Shown in pieces: positions 1-8,856 of a stretch of DNA of 64,000 nucleotides. How positions within the stretch are numbered: the first letter of the stretch is position 1; every line of letters starts with the position of its first letter. Where the stretch lies: the NCBI RefSeq assembly GCF_000590925.1, contig NZ_CP004372.1, forward strand, positions 973,001 through 1,037,000. Direction: 5' to 3'. Below the pieces are notes generated by a model. It was not told the DNA's origin. It made no database searches and saw only the letters and a program-made list of their open reading frames with translations. This stretch comes from Roseibacterium elongatum DSM 19469. GTDB lineage: Bacteria > Pseudomonadota > Alphaproteobacteria > Rhodobacterales > Rhodobacteraceae. The translations under genes and the position numbers were made by a program.

Positions 1-1762
1 CCTGACGCATACCGAGGGTCCCGCCGGCGAGGTCGCGGTTGCCATTGATGCCGGTGACGGACTGACGCTTGGTGCTTATCCCGACACGGTGACACTGGCG
101 GAAAACGGGGCGCGGCAGCTTTCCGTTCCGCTGAGCGCGGGCGACCGGCCCGGCCTGCGCGAGATCACGATCCGTCTGACCACACCGGATGGAACCGTCT
201 TGACGCAGTCCCTCGCCCTGCCCGTTCAGGTCAACGACCCCGAGGTGGCCGAAACCACCCGGCTCAGCCTTGCGCCGGGGCAATCCTTTGCCATTGACGA
301 GGCCATTTTCGCCGGGTTCCGCGCCTCCACCGGCATGGCGACGGTGTCGGTCGGACCACCATTGGCGCGGTTCGACGTGCCGGGCCTGCTGACGCTGCTT
401 GACCGCTACCCCTATGGCTGCACGGAACAGGTGGCCAGCCAGGCCTTGCCGCTATTGTACCTGTCCTCGGTCGCCAGCGCCCTGAACCTGGAAACTTCCG
501 GGGATCTGGCCACGCGGATCGACGATGCGATCGCACGGGTGCTGACGAACCAATCAGCCAATGGCGGGTTCGGCCTGTGGCGCGCGGGGTCGGGCGACTT
601 GTGGCTCGACGCTTATGTGACGGATTTCCTCAGCCGTGCGCGCGGGGCGGGCCATCACGTGCCCGCGACGGCCTTTCAATCCGCGCTCGACAACCTGGCC
701 AACCGCGCGGCGGCGTATCCCGATTTCGAGGATGCGGGCCAGGGGCTGGCCTATGCCCTGATGGTTCTGGCGCGCGAGGGGCAGGTCAGCATGGGCGATC
801 TGCGCTATTACGCCGATGTGAAAGCCGACGATTTCGCCACGCCGCTTGCCCTTGGGCAGCTTGGCGCGGCCTTGGCCATGTATGGCGATCAGCCACGCGC
901 CGATGCGATGTTCCGGGCGGGCTATGCCCTGCTGCACTCCCTGCAGGGCGAAGGCGAAGGCCAGGTCTGGCGCGTCGATTATGGCAGCGACCGGCGCGAT
1001 GCGGCGGGTTTGCTGGCCCTCGCCGCCGCCGCCGGGTCGCAGGCGATCCCGGTGGCCGACCTGTCCGAAGCCCTGCGCCCCACCGATGCGCCCGTCTCGA
1101 CGCAAGAGGCCGTCTGGACCCTGCTGGCCGCCCATGCGCTGATCGACGCGCCCGGCGCCACCGGGCTGGAGCTGGACGGCACGGCGATCACCGGGCCCTT
1201 TGTCGAACTGATCCGCGCCGGTCAGTCGGGCCAACGGCTGATCGAAAACACCGGGGACACGGATCATGCCCTGACCATCACGCGCTTTGGCGTGCGCGAG
1301 GGCGCGACCGAGGCCTTCGGCAACGGCTTTCGGATCACGCGCAGCTATCTGCGGCTTGATGGTCAACCGACCGATCCGGCGCAGGTCGAACATGGCACGC
1401 GCCTGGTTGCCGTCTTGACGGTCACCCCGACGGCCGGCCTGCGCGAAGGACGTCTGATCGTGACCGACCCCCTGCCCGCCGGGTTCGAGATCGACAATCC
1501 CAACCTCTTGCGGTCAGGCGACATCGGCGCCCTGCAAGGGCAGGCGTTTCACACCGCAACCGCCATGACCGAGTTCCGGCAGGATCGCTTTGTCGCCGCG
1601 GTGGACCGACGGGCCGAGGCCGACGCCTTTCACCTTGCCTATATCGTGCGCGCGGTGACACCCGGTGCATTCCATCACCCCGCCGCCAGCGTCGAAGACA
1701 TGTACCGCCCGCAATACCGCGCGCAAACCGGCTCGGGCCGCGTGGTGATCTCGGGCGAATGA
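1..1762 (+). CDS. Alpha-2-macroglobulin family protein, C-terminal part (5' end outside window)
   Basis: The reading frame is open from base 2, so the start lies to the left; about 586 residues are visible. The motif Gly-Cys-Thr-Glu-Gln (bases 415-429) is the internal thioester of alpha-2-macroglobulins. In the bacterial family it links covalently to a protease that cleaves the bait region, trapping it in the periplasm. The thioester is followed by an alpha-helical domain (to about base 1200) and then a beta-rich C-terminal domain like the receptor-binding domain. The stop overlaps the start of pbpC (ATGATG), and pairing with pbpC is the well-known arrangement of this family, interpreted as defence plus repair of breached peptidoglycan. 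The signal peptide, macroglobulin domains and bait region are not in the window, so the exact subtype cannot be given. Confidence 0.9.
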   Translation, partial: LTHTEGPAGEVAVAIDAGDGLTLGAYPDTVTLAENGARQLSVPLSAGDRPGLREITIRLTTPDGTVLTQSLALPVQVNDPEVAETTRLSLAPGQSFAIDEAIFAGFRASTGMATVSVGPPLARFDVPGLLTLLDRYPYGCTEQVASQALPLLYLSSVASALNLETSGDLATRIDDAIARVLTNQSANGGFGLWRAGSGDLWLDAYVTDFLSRARGAGHHVPATAFQSALDNLANRAAAYPDFEDAGQGLAYALMVLAREGQVSMGDLRYYADVKADDFATPLALGQLGAALAMYGDQPRADAMFRAGYALLHSLQGEGEGQVWRVDYGSDRRDAAGLLALAAAAGSQAIPVADLSEALRPTDAPVSTQEAVWTLLAAHALIDAPGATGLELDGTAITGPFVELIRAGQSGQRLIENTGDTDHALTITRFGVREGATEAFGNGFRITRSYLRLDGQPTDPAQVEHGTRLVAVLTVTPTAGLREGRLIVTDPLPAGFEIDNPNLLRSGDIGALQGQAFHTATAMTEFRQDRFVAAVDRRAEADAFHLAYIVRAVTPGAFHHPAASVEDMYRPQYRAQTGSGRVVISGE

Positions 1763-3810
1763 TGCGGCGCGTCCTCCTTGGAATGCTCGTGCTGGTGGTG
1801 CTGGCGGCCGGTCTGGGCGCGTGGCGACTGGACCGCTGGATTGCCACCACCGACATCCCGCCCCTGGTCGTGGAAACAGGGGTCGAGGTGCTGGACCGGG
1901 ATGGGCGCCTGTTGCGCGCTTACACGGTCGAGGATGGCCGCTGGCGTCTGCCGGTCAGCTATGACGCCGTCGACCCCGGATTTGTCGAGATGTTGATCGC
2001 TTACGAGGACCGGCGGTTCTGGCGGCACCCTGGCATCGATCTGCGCGCCTTCGGCCGCGCGGCGTGGCAGGGGATCACATCGGGCCGAATCGTTTCGGGG
2101 GGCTCGACCCTGACGATGCAGGTGGCGCGTCTGCTGGAAAACTCCGGCACCGGGGCATGGCAGGGGAAACTGCGCCAGATCAGGTTGGCGCTGGCGTTGG
2201 AACGCATTCTGAGCAAGCGCGAGATCCTGACGCTTTACCTGCATCTCGCCCCCTATGGCGGCAATATCGAGGGGATTCGGGCCGCCAGCCTGACCTGGTT
2301 CGGCACCGAGCCTGCCCGCCTGACCGCGGCGCAATCGGCGCTGCTGGTGGCATTGCCCCAAGCGCCCAGTTCGCGTCGCCCCGACAGATACCCCGAGGCG
2401 GCTCAACGCGCCCGCGACAGGGTGCTGGACCGCGCCGTGCGCTTCACCGCCCTGACCGAAAGCCAGATCGCCTGGGCGCGGGCCGAGCCCATCCCGACCG
2501 AGCGACGGGCCTTTCCGGCCCTGGCCGCCCACCTTGCCGATCGCGCCCTGGCCGAGCGCCCGACACAAGGCACGCATCACCTGACCCTGGATGCGGATCT
2601 TCAACGCCGGATGGAAGACCTTGCCGCGCGCGCCGTCGAGGGCCATGGGCCGCGCATGAGCGCCGCGATCATGGTGATGGATCACCTAAGCGGGGCCTTG
2701 CTGGCCTCGGTCGGTTCGCCCGACTACACAGATGTGACGCGCGCAGGCTTCGTCGACATGACCAGTGCCGTGCGCTCGCCCGGATCGGCCCTGAAACCGC
2801 TGATCTACGGCCTTGCCTTTGATGCCGGGCTTTTGCACCCCGAAAGTCTGATCGGTGACCGCCCGACCCGGTTTGGCAATTACGCCCCCCGGAATTTCGA
2901 CAATCTGTTTCGCGGCGAAGTGACCGCCGCCGAGGCGCTGCAAATGTCGCTCAACATCCCGGCCGTCAGCCTGTTGCGGGAACTGGGACCGGCGCAGATG
3001 CTGTCGGCCATGCGTCGGGCCGGTATGGAGATCGACCTGCCCGTGGGCGAAGAACCCGGCCTTGCCATTGCGCTTGGCGGCATCGGAACCCGGATGGAGG
3101 ATCTGATGCGGCTCTATGCGGCCGTGGCGCGTGGGGGTGTTGCTGCGCCGTGGCACTGGCGACAGGGCGACGCCGCGCCCGAGGGGCAGCGCGTCATCGG
3201 GCCGACGGCAGCCTGGTATCTCAGCGATATCCTGGGTGATGTCCCGCCGCCGGCCAGCGCACCGCGCAGCGGCCTGGCGTACAAGACCGGCACCAGCTAT
3301 GGGCACCGCGATGCCTGGGCCTTTGGATTTGACGGGCGGCATGTCGTCGGCATCTGGATGGGGCGGGCCGATGGCGCCTCGGTCCCGGGGGCCTTTGGTG
3401 CCGACCTGTCCGCACCCGTTCTGTTCGAGGCCTTTGCGCGTATCGGACCGACCATGACACGGCGCCCCGCCCCGCCGGCGGGGGCGCTGATCGTCAGCCG
3501 GTCACAGCTCCCGGCCCCATTACAGCGGTTTTCGCCGCGGCAGGGCCCTTTGCCCGCGTCCGATGGGCCAGACATCACCTTTCCACCCGAGGGCGCGGTT
3601 CTGGCCCGACAGCCGGATCTGCCGATTGTCGCGCGGGTGGCCGAGGGCCGCCCACCCTTTACATGGCTGTGGAACGGCGCACCGCTGGCCACGGGGCGAC
3701 ATGACCGGGAGGTCACGCTGGAGGACCCCGGCATCGGGTTCGGCGAACTGACGGTCATCGACGCCGAAGGGCGCGCGCAGCGGCGCGCCCTCGAGATCGC
3801 GGCCCCGTAG
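1759..3810 (+). CDS. pbpC: Penicillin-binding protein 1C (bifunctional glycosyltransferase/transpeptidase)
   Basis: This 683-residue class A penicillin-binding protein polymerises and may cross-link peptidoglycan at the outer face of the inner membrane. A signal anchor lies at residues 5-20. The GT51 glycosyltransferase domain shows Glu83 in EDRRF, GGSTLTMQ at 114-121 and a KREI..YL motif near 153-161. The transpeptidase domain has the three penicillin-binding motifs: SALK (343-346), SLN (397-399) and KTGTS (from 509). The last 90 or so residues form the small C-terminal domain typical of PBP1C. ATG 1759 overlaps the stop of the macroglobulin gene; the adjacent ATG at 1762 is equally possible. 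Family length and motif set are complete. Confidence 0.95.
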   Translation: MMRRVLLGMLVLVVLAAGLGAWRLDRWIATTDIPPLVVETGVEVLDRDGRLLRAYTVEDGRWRLPVSYDAVDPGFVEMLIAYEDRRFWRHPGIDLRAFGRAAWQGITSGRIVSGGSTLTMQVARLLENSGTGAWQGKLRQIRLALALERILSKREILTLYLHLAPYGGNIEGIRAASLTWFGTEPARLTAAQSALLVALPQAPSSRRPDRYPEAAQRARDRVLDRAVRFTALTESQIAWARAEPIPTERRAFPALAAHLADRALAERPTQGTHHLTLDADLQRRMEDLAARAVEGHGPRMSAAIMVMDHLSGALLASVGSPDYTDVTRAGFVDMTSAVRSPGSALKPLIYGLAFDAGLLHPESLIGDRPTRFGNYAPRNFDNLFRGEVTAAEALQMSLNIPAVSLLRELGPAQMLSAMRRAGMEIDLPVGEEPGLAIALGGIGTRMEDLMRLYAAVARGGVAAPWHWRQGDAAPEGQRVIGPTAAWYLSDILGDVPPPASAPRSGLAYKTGTSYGHRDAWAFGFDGRHVVGIWMGRADGASVPGAFGADLSAPVLFEAFARIGPTMTRRPAPPAGALIVSRSQLPAPLQRFSPRQGPLPASDGPDITFPPEGAVLARQPDLPIVARVAEGRPPFTWLWNGAPLATGRHDREVTLEDPGIGFGELTVIDAEGRAQRRALEIAAP

Positions 3811-3828
3811 GGCCACGAGGCTGCGACC

Positions 3829-5007
3829 TCAGCCCACCCGCTCGATGGCCAGCGCAATGCCCTGGCCGCCGCCGATACACATGGTGATCAGCGCCTTGCT
3901 CCCGCCGATCCGCTCCAACTCGTAGAGCGCCTTGACGGCGATGATCGCGCCGGTCGCCCCGACCGGATGGCCCAGCGCGATGGCCCCGCCATTGGGGTTC
4001 ACGCGGGCCGGGTCCAGCCCGAGGCCCTTGTTCACCGCCAAGGCCTGCGCGGCAAAGGCCTCGTTCGACTCGATCACGTCGAAATCGGCGACCGACAGGC
4101 CGGTTTTCGCCAGCAGGTTCTCGACCGCGGGGACCGGGCCGATCCCCATCACCTCGGGCCGCACCCCGGCATGGGCATAGCCCAGAACACGGGCACGTGG
4201 CGTCAGGCCGGCCTTTTCGGCGGCCTCGGCACGGGCCAGCACCAGCGCCGCGGCACCGTCATTGATGCCCGAGGCATTGCCGGCGGTTACCGTGCCGTCC
4301 TTTTGGAACACGGTGCGCAGGCCGGCCAAGGCCTCGGCCGTGGTGGCCTTGGGGTGTTCGTCGGTATCAAAAGGCACGAGATCGCGCTTCACCTTCACCT
4401 CGACGGGGACGATCTGCGCCTTGAAACGGCCCTCCTCGATGGCCCTGGCGGCGCGCGTCTGGCTTTCCAAGGCAAAGGCATCCTGTGCCTCGCGGCTGAT
4501 GTCATGCTCTTTGGCGACGTTTTCCGCCGTCACACCCATATGGCCGGTTCCAAAGGGACAGTTAAGCGCGCCGAGCATCATGTCGCGGGTGCCGACATCG
4601 CCCATCTTCTGCCCCCAGCGGGCCGCCGGAATGATGTAGGGCGCCCGGCTCATGCTTTCGGCCCCCCCGGCAAGGCCGAACGCGGCATCGCCCATCGCCA
4701 GCGACTGGATCACCGACACGATGGCCTGCGCGCCCGACCCGCACAGTCGGTTGACGTTCATCGCGGGCGTCGTGTCGGGGATACCGGCCTGCATCGCGGC
4801 GACGCGGCTGAGATACATGTCGCGCGGTTCGGTATTGATCACATGCCCATAGGCGACATGGCCGATCTGACCGCCTTCGACCCCGGCCCGCTCCAGCGCC
4901 GCCTTGGCCGCCGTCGCGCCCAGGTCTATCGGCGCCACACCGGCGAGCGATCCGCCAAAGGTGCCGATCGCGGTGCGCGCGCCCGACAGGATCACGATAT
5001 CGTCCAT
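3829..5007 (-). CDS. Acetyl-CoA C-acetyltransferase (thiolase)
   Basis: This 392-residue thiolase condenses or cleaves acyl-CoA (acetoacetyl-CoA formation or beta-oxidation). The nucleophilic Cys89 lies in NRLCGSG, the catalytic His347 in GHPVGATG, and the second active-site Cys377 in MCIGGGQG. The start is set at ATG 5007, which is preceded by a strong GGAGGGG ribosome-binding site; the 12 codons upstream of it lack conservation and signal. The gene converges on pbpC with an 18-base gap and is preceded in the same direction by a MarR regulator. Sequence alone does not separate a PhaA/AtoB-type biosynthetic enzyme from a broad acyl-CoA thiolase, so no gene symbol is given. Confidence 0.92.
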   Translation of the reverse strand: MDDIVILSGARTAIGTFGGSLAGVAPIDLGATAAKAALERAGVEGGQIGHVAYGHVINTEPRDMYLSRVAAMQAGIPDTTPAMNVNRLCGSGAQAIVSVIQSLAMGDAAFGLAGGAESMSRAPYIIPAARWGQKMGDVGTRDMMLGALNCPFGTGHMGVTAENVAKEHDISREAQDAFALESQTRAARAIEEGRFKAQIVPVEVKVKRDLVPFDTDEHPKATTAEALAGLRTVFQKDGTVTAGNASGINDGAAALVLARAEAAEKAGLTPRARVLGYAHAGVRPEVMGIGPVPAVENLLAKTGLSVADFDVIESNEAFAAQALAVNKGLGLDPARVNPNGGAIALGHPVGATGAIIAVKALYELERIGGSKALITMCIGGGQGIALAIERVG

Positions 5008-5103
5008 GGGTTTTCCCCTCCCTGATGACTGAACGGTTTGCACCGTTAAGCCAAAGCCCGGGGGCCGGGTCCAGTGCGACGTTGCGTTTGCGCGCGGCGC
5101 GCC

Positions 5104-5535
5104 TCAGTCCTTGTGCTGCAAGAGGCGCTCGACCCCTGACAGAAAGCCATCGGCGTCCGGCCCAAGCCGGTCGCGGATCTCGGCCTCGAAGGCATGGGCC
5201 AGGGGCTCGAGCGCTTGCATCATCTCCTGACCGGTTTGCGTCAGGGACAATTCCACCAAACGCCGGTCATTCGTGTTCACGCGTTTGGTAATGATCCCGG
5301 CCTCTTCCAGCCGGGCCGCGGCGCGGGACACCTTGGACTTGTCCATGTCCACGCGCTGGTGGATCTCGCGGATCGAGACGGCGGTTTCCTGGCTCAGATG
5401 CGCGATCACGCGCCACTCGGCCCGGCCGATTCCGAACTTTTCCCGGTAAACCTGCGAGTATTCACGGCTGAGGCGACCGGCCAGAACCGAAAGCCGATAG
5501 GGCAGGAAATCGTCGAGTTTGAACGGATCGGACAT
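5104..5535 (-). CDS. MarR-family transcriptional regulator
   Basis: This 143-residue protein has the winged-helix MarR layout: an N-terminal dimerisation helix, a helix-turn-helix around residues 50-80 (AVSIREIHQRVDMDKSKVSR) and a beta-wing with the typical NDRR near residue 95. The start is placed at ATG 5535 because the conserved region begins there; a longer in-frame extension to 5628 exists but looks non-coding. It lies 97 bases upstream of the thiolase on the same strand and so may regulate it or be co-transcribed. The ligand and target operator are unknown. Confidence 0.88.
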   Translation of the reverse strand: MSDPFKLDDFLPYRLSVLAGRLSREYSQVYREKFGIGRAEWRVIAHLSQETAVSIREIHQRVDMDKSKVSRAAARLEEAGIITKRVNTNDRRLVELSLTQTGQEMMQALEPLAHAFEAEIRDRLGPDADGFLSGVERLLQHKD

Positions 5536-5630
5536 GGGAACACATACACTTTGAACGTCGGGCGAGTCTGACGCGAAAACCGGGCGTCGGCAAGATCGAC
5601 GCGACGCCACGGCACATCGGGCAAACACAA

Positions 5631-5651
5631 CGCCCGGCGCTGGGCCGGGCG
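5631..5651 (-). terminator. Probable intrinsic terminator of serA
   Basis: A perfect 8-base-pair GC stem (CGCCCGGC / GCCGGGCG) with a 5-base loop lies 24 bases beyond the serA stop. On the minus strand it is followed by TTGTGTTTG, an imperfect U-rich tail. Position and stem strength support termination; the broken U tract lowers certainty. Confidence 0.5.
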
Positions 5652-5674
5652 GTGCGGGTTTGTGACAGCGCGCG

Positions 5675-7270
5675 CTAGGCCGCGTCGAACTGCAGGGGGC
5701 GGACCTGCTGGAACAGCCCGGTCTCGCGCAGCTGGGTCAGGGCCCCTTCCGGCGGCTGTTCATCGAGGTACAGGATGGCGATCGCCTCTTGTCCGGCACC
5801 GGACCGACCGAGGGTGAAGTTGGCGATGTTGGCACCATGCTCGCCCATCGTCTGCCCCAGCAGGCCGATGATGCCCGGCACATCCTTGTTGGTGGTGTAC
5901 AGCATGTGTTCGCCGATCTCGGCATCGATATTGATGCCCTTGATCTGGATGAAGCGCGGCTTGCCGTCCGAGAACACCGTGCCCGCGATCGAACGCTCCT
6001 TGACGGATGTCTTCACATGCAGGCGGATATAGCCGTCGAAAACGCCGGTCTTGTCCTGCGTGGTGGTCGAGATCTCGATGCCGCGCTCCTTGGCGATCAC
6101 CGGGGCCGAGACCATGTTGACGCCGGGGTTCGACGGTTTCATCAGGCCCGCGATGGCGGCACAGTTCAGGGCCTGAAGGTTCATGTCCTTGACCAGCCCG
6201 TTATAGGTGATTTCGATCGACTCGATGACCTCTTCGGTCAGTTGGCCGACGAAAGCGCCCAGATGCTCGGCCAGCTTGACCCAGGGTCCCATGATGGCGG
6301 CCTCTTCGGCGGTGACCGACGGCATGTTCAGCGCGTTCGTGACGGCCCCGGTCAGCAGATAGTCCGACATCTGCTCGGCCACCTGCAGGGCCACATTTTC
6401 CTGCGCCTCGGTGGTGGCGGCGCCGAGATGGGGCGTGACCACGACATTCGGCAGGTTGAACAACGGGTTCTCGGTGGCCGGCTCTTCCTTGAACACGTCA
6501 AAGGCGGCACCGGCAACGTGCCCGTCCTTGATCAGCGCGGCAAGGGCCGCCTCGTCCACCAGGCCGCCGCGGGCGCAATTGACGATCCGCACGCCTTTCT
6601 TGGTTTTTTTCAGGTTGTCGGCGGACAGGATGTTGGCGGTCTTTTCCGTGAAGGGCACGTGCAGGGTGATGAAATCGGCATGCGCCAGCAGGTCATCAAG
6701 CTCGACCTTGGTCACACCCATGTTCTTGGCGCGCTCCTCGGACAGAAACGGGTCGTAGGCCATGACCTTCATTTTCAGGCCGCGCGCCCGGTCGCAGACG
6801 ATCGACCCGATATTGCCCGCGCCGATGACGCCAAGGGTCTTGCCGGTCAGTTCAACCCCCATGAAACGGGATTTTTCCCACTTGCCGGCATGGGTCGAGG
6901 CGTTGGCCTCGGGGATCTGGCGGGCAACCGCGAACATCATGGCGATGGCATGTTCGGCGGTGGTGATCGAGTTGCCGAAGGGCGTGTTCATCACGATGAT
7001 GCCCTTCTTGGACGCCTCGTGAATATCGACATTGTCCACGCCGATCCCGGCCCGGCCGACCACCTTGAGGTTCGGGGCGGCGGCGATGATCTTTTCGGTC
7101 ACCTTGGTCGCCGAGCGGATCGCCAGGCCGTCGTAATCTCCAATGACGTCAAGGAGTTTGTCCTTGTCCTTGCCGATGGAGGGGTCGAAGGTCACGTCGA
7201 TGCCGCGATCACGGAAGATTTGGACAGCGGTTTCAGAGAGCTTGTCGCTCACCAGTACTTTGGGGGCCAT
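5675..7270 (-). CDS. serA: D-3-phosphoglycerate dehydrogenase
   Basis: This 531-residue enzyme oxidises 3-phosphoglycerate to 3-phosphohydroxypyruvate with NAD+, the first step of serine synthesis. It is the long form: substrate-binding and NAD-binding halves (Rossmann motif GAGNIGSIV near residue 150, catalytic Arg-Glu-His set with the His in VVTPHLGAATTEAQ), an intervening ASB domain and a C-terminal ACT domain (from about residue 455) of the kind that binds serine as feedback inhibitor. ATG 7270 is preferred over ATG 7276 because it sits nine bases from AGGA, whereas 7276 is only three away. It lies downstream of serC on the same strand, separated by a 131-base gap with two palindromic hairpins. 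Confidence 0.96.
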   Translation of the reverse strand: MAPKVLVSDKLSETAVQIFRDRGIDVTFDPSIGKDKDKLLDVIGDYDGLAIRSATKVTEKIIAAAPNLKVVGRAGIGVDNVDIHEASKKGIIVMNTPFGNSITTAEHAIAMMFAVARQIPEANASTHAGKWEKSRFMGVELTGKTLGVIGAGNIGSIVCDRARGLKMKVMAYDPFLSEERAKNMGVTKVELDDLLAHADFITLHVPFTEKTANILSADNLKKTKKGVRIVNCARGGLVDEAALAALIKDGHVAGAAFDVFKEEPATENPLFNLPNVVVTPHLGAATTEAQENVALQVAEQMSDYLLTGAVTNALNMPSVTAEEAAIMGPWVKLAEHLGAFVGQLTEEVIESIEITYNGLVKDMNLQALNCAAIAGLMKPSNPGVNMVSAPVIAKERGIEISTTTQDKTGVFDGYIRLHVKTSVKERSIAGTVFSDGKPRFIQIKGINIDAEIGEHMLYTTNKDVPGIIGLLGQTMGEHGANIANFTLGRSGAGQEAIAILYLDEQPPEGALTQLRETGLFQQVRPLQFDAA

Positions 7271-7320
7271 GGTCATGGGTCCTGTCGTTTGAAAATCGGG
7301 AAAGACGGCGCCACCCGGCG

Positions 7321-7376
7321 CGAAAATCCTTCACGAAGGATTTTCGGCCCGGCAGGATTTTCAGGAAAATCCTGCC
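7321..7376. repeat. Two tandem palindromic hairpins sharing one core, between serC and serA
   Basis: Two perfect palindromes of 26 bases each lie four bases apart: 7321-7346 (12-base arms, CGAAAATCCTTC, 2-base centre) and 7351-7376 (12-base arms, GGCAGGATTTTC, 2-base centre). Both contain the same core AGGATTTTC / GAAAATCCT, so the four arms can also pair in alternative combinations. The element fills the gap between serC and serA and has no U tract. It may be a REP-like mobile palindrome, a transcript-processing site or an attenuator that sets the serC:serA ratio; sequence alone does not decide. Confidence 0.8.
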
Positions 7377-7401
7377 TTGTCGGAGGGCGCGATCCGGGGC
7401 T

Positions 7402-8556
7402 TCAGGCGGCTTGGGCCTGTGCGTCGATCTCGGCGTGGAAGGCCCAGTCGAGCCAGGGCAGCATCGCCTCGATATCGGCGGTTTCCACCGTCGCCCCGCA
7501 CCAGATCCGCAGACCGGCGGGGGCATCGCGATAGGCCCCGATATCCAGCGCCACGCCTTCGGCCTCCAGCCGCTTGGCCACGGCCTTGGCAAAGGCGGCG
7601 CCGTCGGCAATGCGGTCATCGGTGAACTTGAGGCAGACCGACGTGTTCGACCGCGTCGCCGGATCCTCGGCAAGATTGTCGATCCAGTCGCGCTCGGCGC
7701 AGAAATCGAAAATCGCCTGCGCGTTGGCATCGGCCCGCTTCATCAGGGCCGGCAGGCCGCCGATGGCTTGTGCCCAGTCCAGCGCCAGCAGGTAATCCTC
7801 GACCGCCAGCATCGAGGGGGTGTTGATCGTGGCGCCCTCGAAAATGCCCTCGATCAGCTTACCGCCCTTGGTCAGGCGGAAGATCTTGGGCAGGGGCCAG
7901 GCAGGGGTGTAGCTTTCCAGACGCGCGACCGCGCGGGGGCTGAGGATCAGCATGCCATGGGCCGCTTCGCCACCCATCACCTTCTGCCAGGAGAAGGTCG
8001 TCACATCCAGCTTGTCCCAGGGCAGGTCCTGCGCGAAGGCGGCCGAGGTCGCGTCGCAGATGGTCAGACCCTCACGGTCAGCCGGGATCAGGTCACCGTT
8101 CGGAACGCGCACGCCCGAGGTGGTGCCGTTCCAGGTGAAGACGACATCGGAGTTGAAATCCACTTCGGCGAAATCGACGATCTGGCCGTATTCGGCGGTC
8201 TTCACCTCGGCCTCGATCTTGAGCTGCTTGACCGCGTCGGTGACCCAGCCCGCGCCAAAGCTTTCCCATGCGATCATCGTCGCCGGACGCGCGCCCAGCA
8301 GCGACCACATGGCCATTTCGACCGCGCCGGTGTCGGAGGCGGGCACGATGCCGATGCGATATTCGGCGGGCACGCCCAGCACCTCGCGCGTCGTTTCGAT
8401 CGCGGCCTTCAGCTTGTCCTTGCCGACCTTGGCACGGTGCGAGCGGCCCAGCGCTGCGCCGGCCAGTTTGTCGAGCGAAAACACGGGGGGTTTGGCACAG
8501 GGGCCAGAGGAAAAACGCGGATTGGCCGGCCGCGTCGCCGGTTGGTCGATAGCCAT
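7402..8556 (-). CDS. serC: Phosphoserine aminotransferase
   Basis: This 384-residue PLP enzyme of class V transfers the amino group of glutamate to 3-phosphohydroxypyruvate, the second step of serine synthesis. Its N-terminus ([16 protein letters not shown]) is that of the alphaproteobacterial SerC form. The PLP lysine lies in [15 protein letters not shown] near residue 194. ATG 8556 has a GAGGG ribosome-binding site nine bases upstream, and this site sits in the loop of a small hairpin (see leader). serA follows on the same strand, so the pair supplies the first two serine steps; the third (serB) lies at 27897 in the same window. Confidence 0.95.
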   Translation of the reverse strand: MAIDQPATRPANPRFSSGPCAKPPVFSLDKLAGAALGRSHRAKVGKDKLKAAIETTREVLGVPAEYRIGIVPASDTGAVEMAMWSLLGARPATMIAWESFGAGWVTDAVKQLKIEAEVKTAEYGQIVDFAEVDFNSDVVFTWNGTTSGVRVPNGDLIPADREGLTICDATSAAFAQDLPWDKLDVTTFSWQKVMGGEAAHGMLILSPRAVARLESYTPAWPLPKIFRLTKGGKLIEGIFEGATINTPSMLAVEDYLLALDWAQAIGGLPALMKRADANAQAIFDFCAERDWIDNLAEDPATRSNTSVCLKFTDDRIADGAAFAKAVAKRLEAEGVALDIGAYRDAPAGLRIWCGATVETADIEAMLPWLDWAFHAEIDAQAQAA

Positions 8557-8632
8557 TATCTGATACCCTCACAGATATGCGCCCCTCGTTGGGGAGGGGT
8601 GTCCCGCCGCCGGGGATAGGCCCAGCGGCGGG
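8557..8632 (-). promoter_or_regulatory. Structured serC leader RNA (candidate serC motif)
   Basis: Three consecutive hairpins lie directly upstream of serC on the minus strand. 8557-8577: six-base arms TATCTG/CAGATA whose nine-base loop contains the GAGGG ribosome-binding site, ending next to the ATG. 8582-8599: arms CCCCTC/GAGGGG. 8603-8632: arms CCCGCCGC/GCGGCGGG. A conserved serC RNA motif upstream of serC in Alphaproteobacteria has been described from comparative genomics (Weinberg and colleagues); I match it by position and by having tandem hairpins, not by a covariance search. A role in controlling translation initiation of serC is inferred. Confidence 0.6.
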
Positions 8633-8776
8633 CCTGGGCAAGCCGGAAAATCAACCCAAAGCGTCGCATCTTGCCCAAGCCTGCCCGTGGCGATAGACCG
8701 CGAGACCGCAATCCCTTGATTTCGCTGTAAGTAAACTGAACTAGGCACCTTTCGGCGCTCGTCTTGTCCACCCGGA

Positions 8777-8805
8777 TTGACATTCTGCTTGCGCGAGCAG
8801 GCAAT
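8777..8805 (+). promoter_or_regulatory. Possible promoter of the second marR gene
   Basis: A perfect TTGACA (8777-8782) is followed after 17 bases by GGCAAT (8800-8805), a weak -10. It would start a transcript some 45 bases before the GTG at 8857. The rest of the divergent gap between 8633 and 8856 shows nothing else I can name. Confidence 0.35.
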
Positions 8806-8856
8806 GCCACACTAAACTTATTGGCGAATTCACCCCTATTGAAAGGATTGCGGCGC

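Noticed and set aside
3829..5007. A polyhydroxybutyrate operon starting with this thiolase
   Set aside because: No phaB or phaC is present next to it; the neighbour is a MarR regulator, so phaA cannot be asserted.
5789..7534. 581-residue plus-strand open frame opposite serA
   Set aside because: Antisense shadow; its end reads through the palindromic repeat, giving a repeated spurious peptide.
7233..7730. Open frame linking the serA-serC gap to serC on the minus strand
   Set aside because: Out of frame with serC and made largely of the palindromic repeat; no coding evidence.
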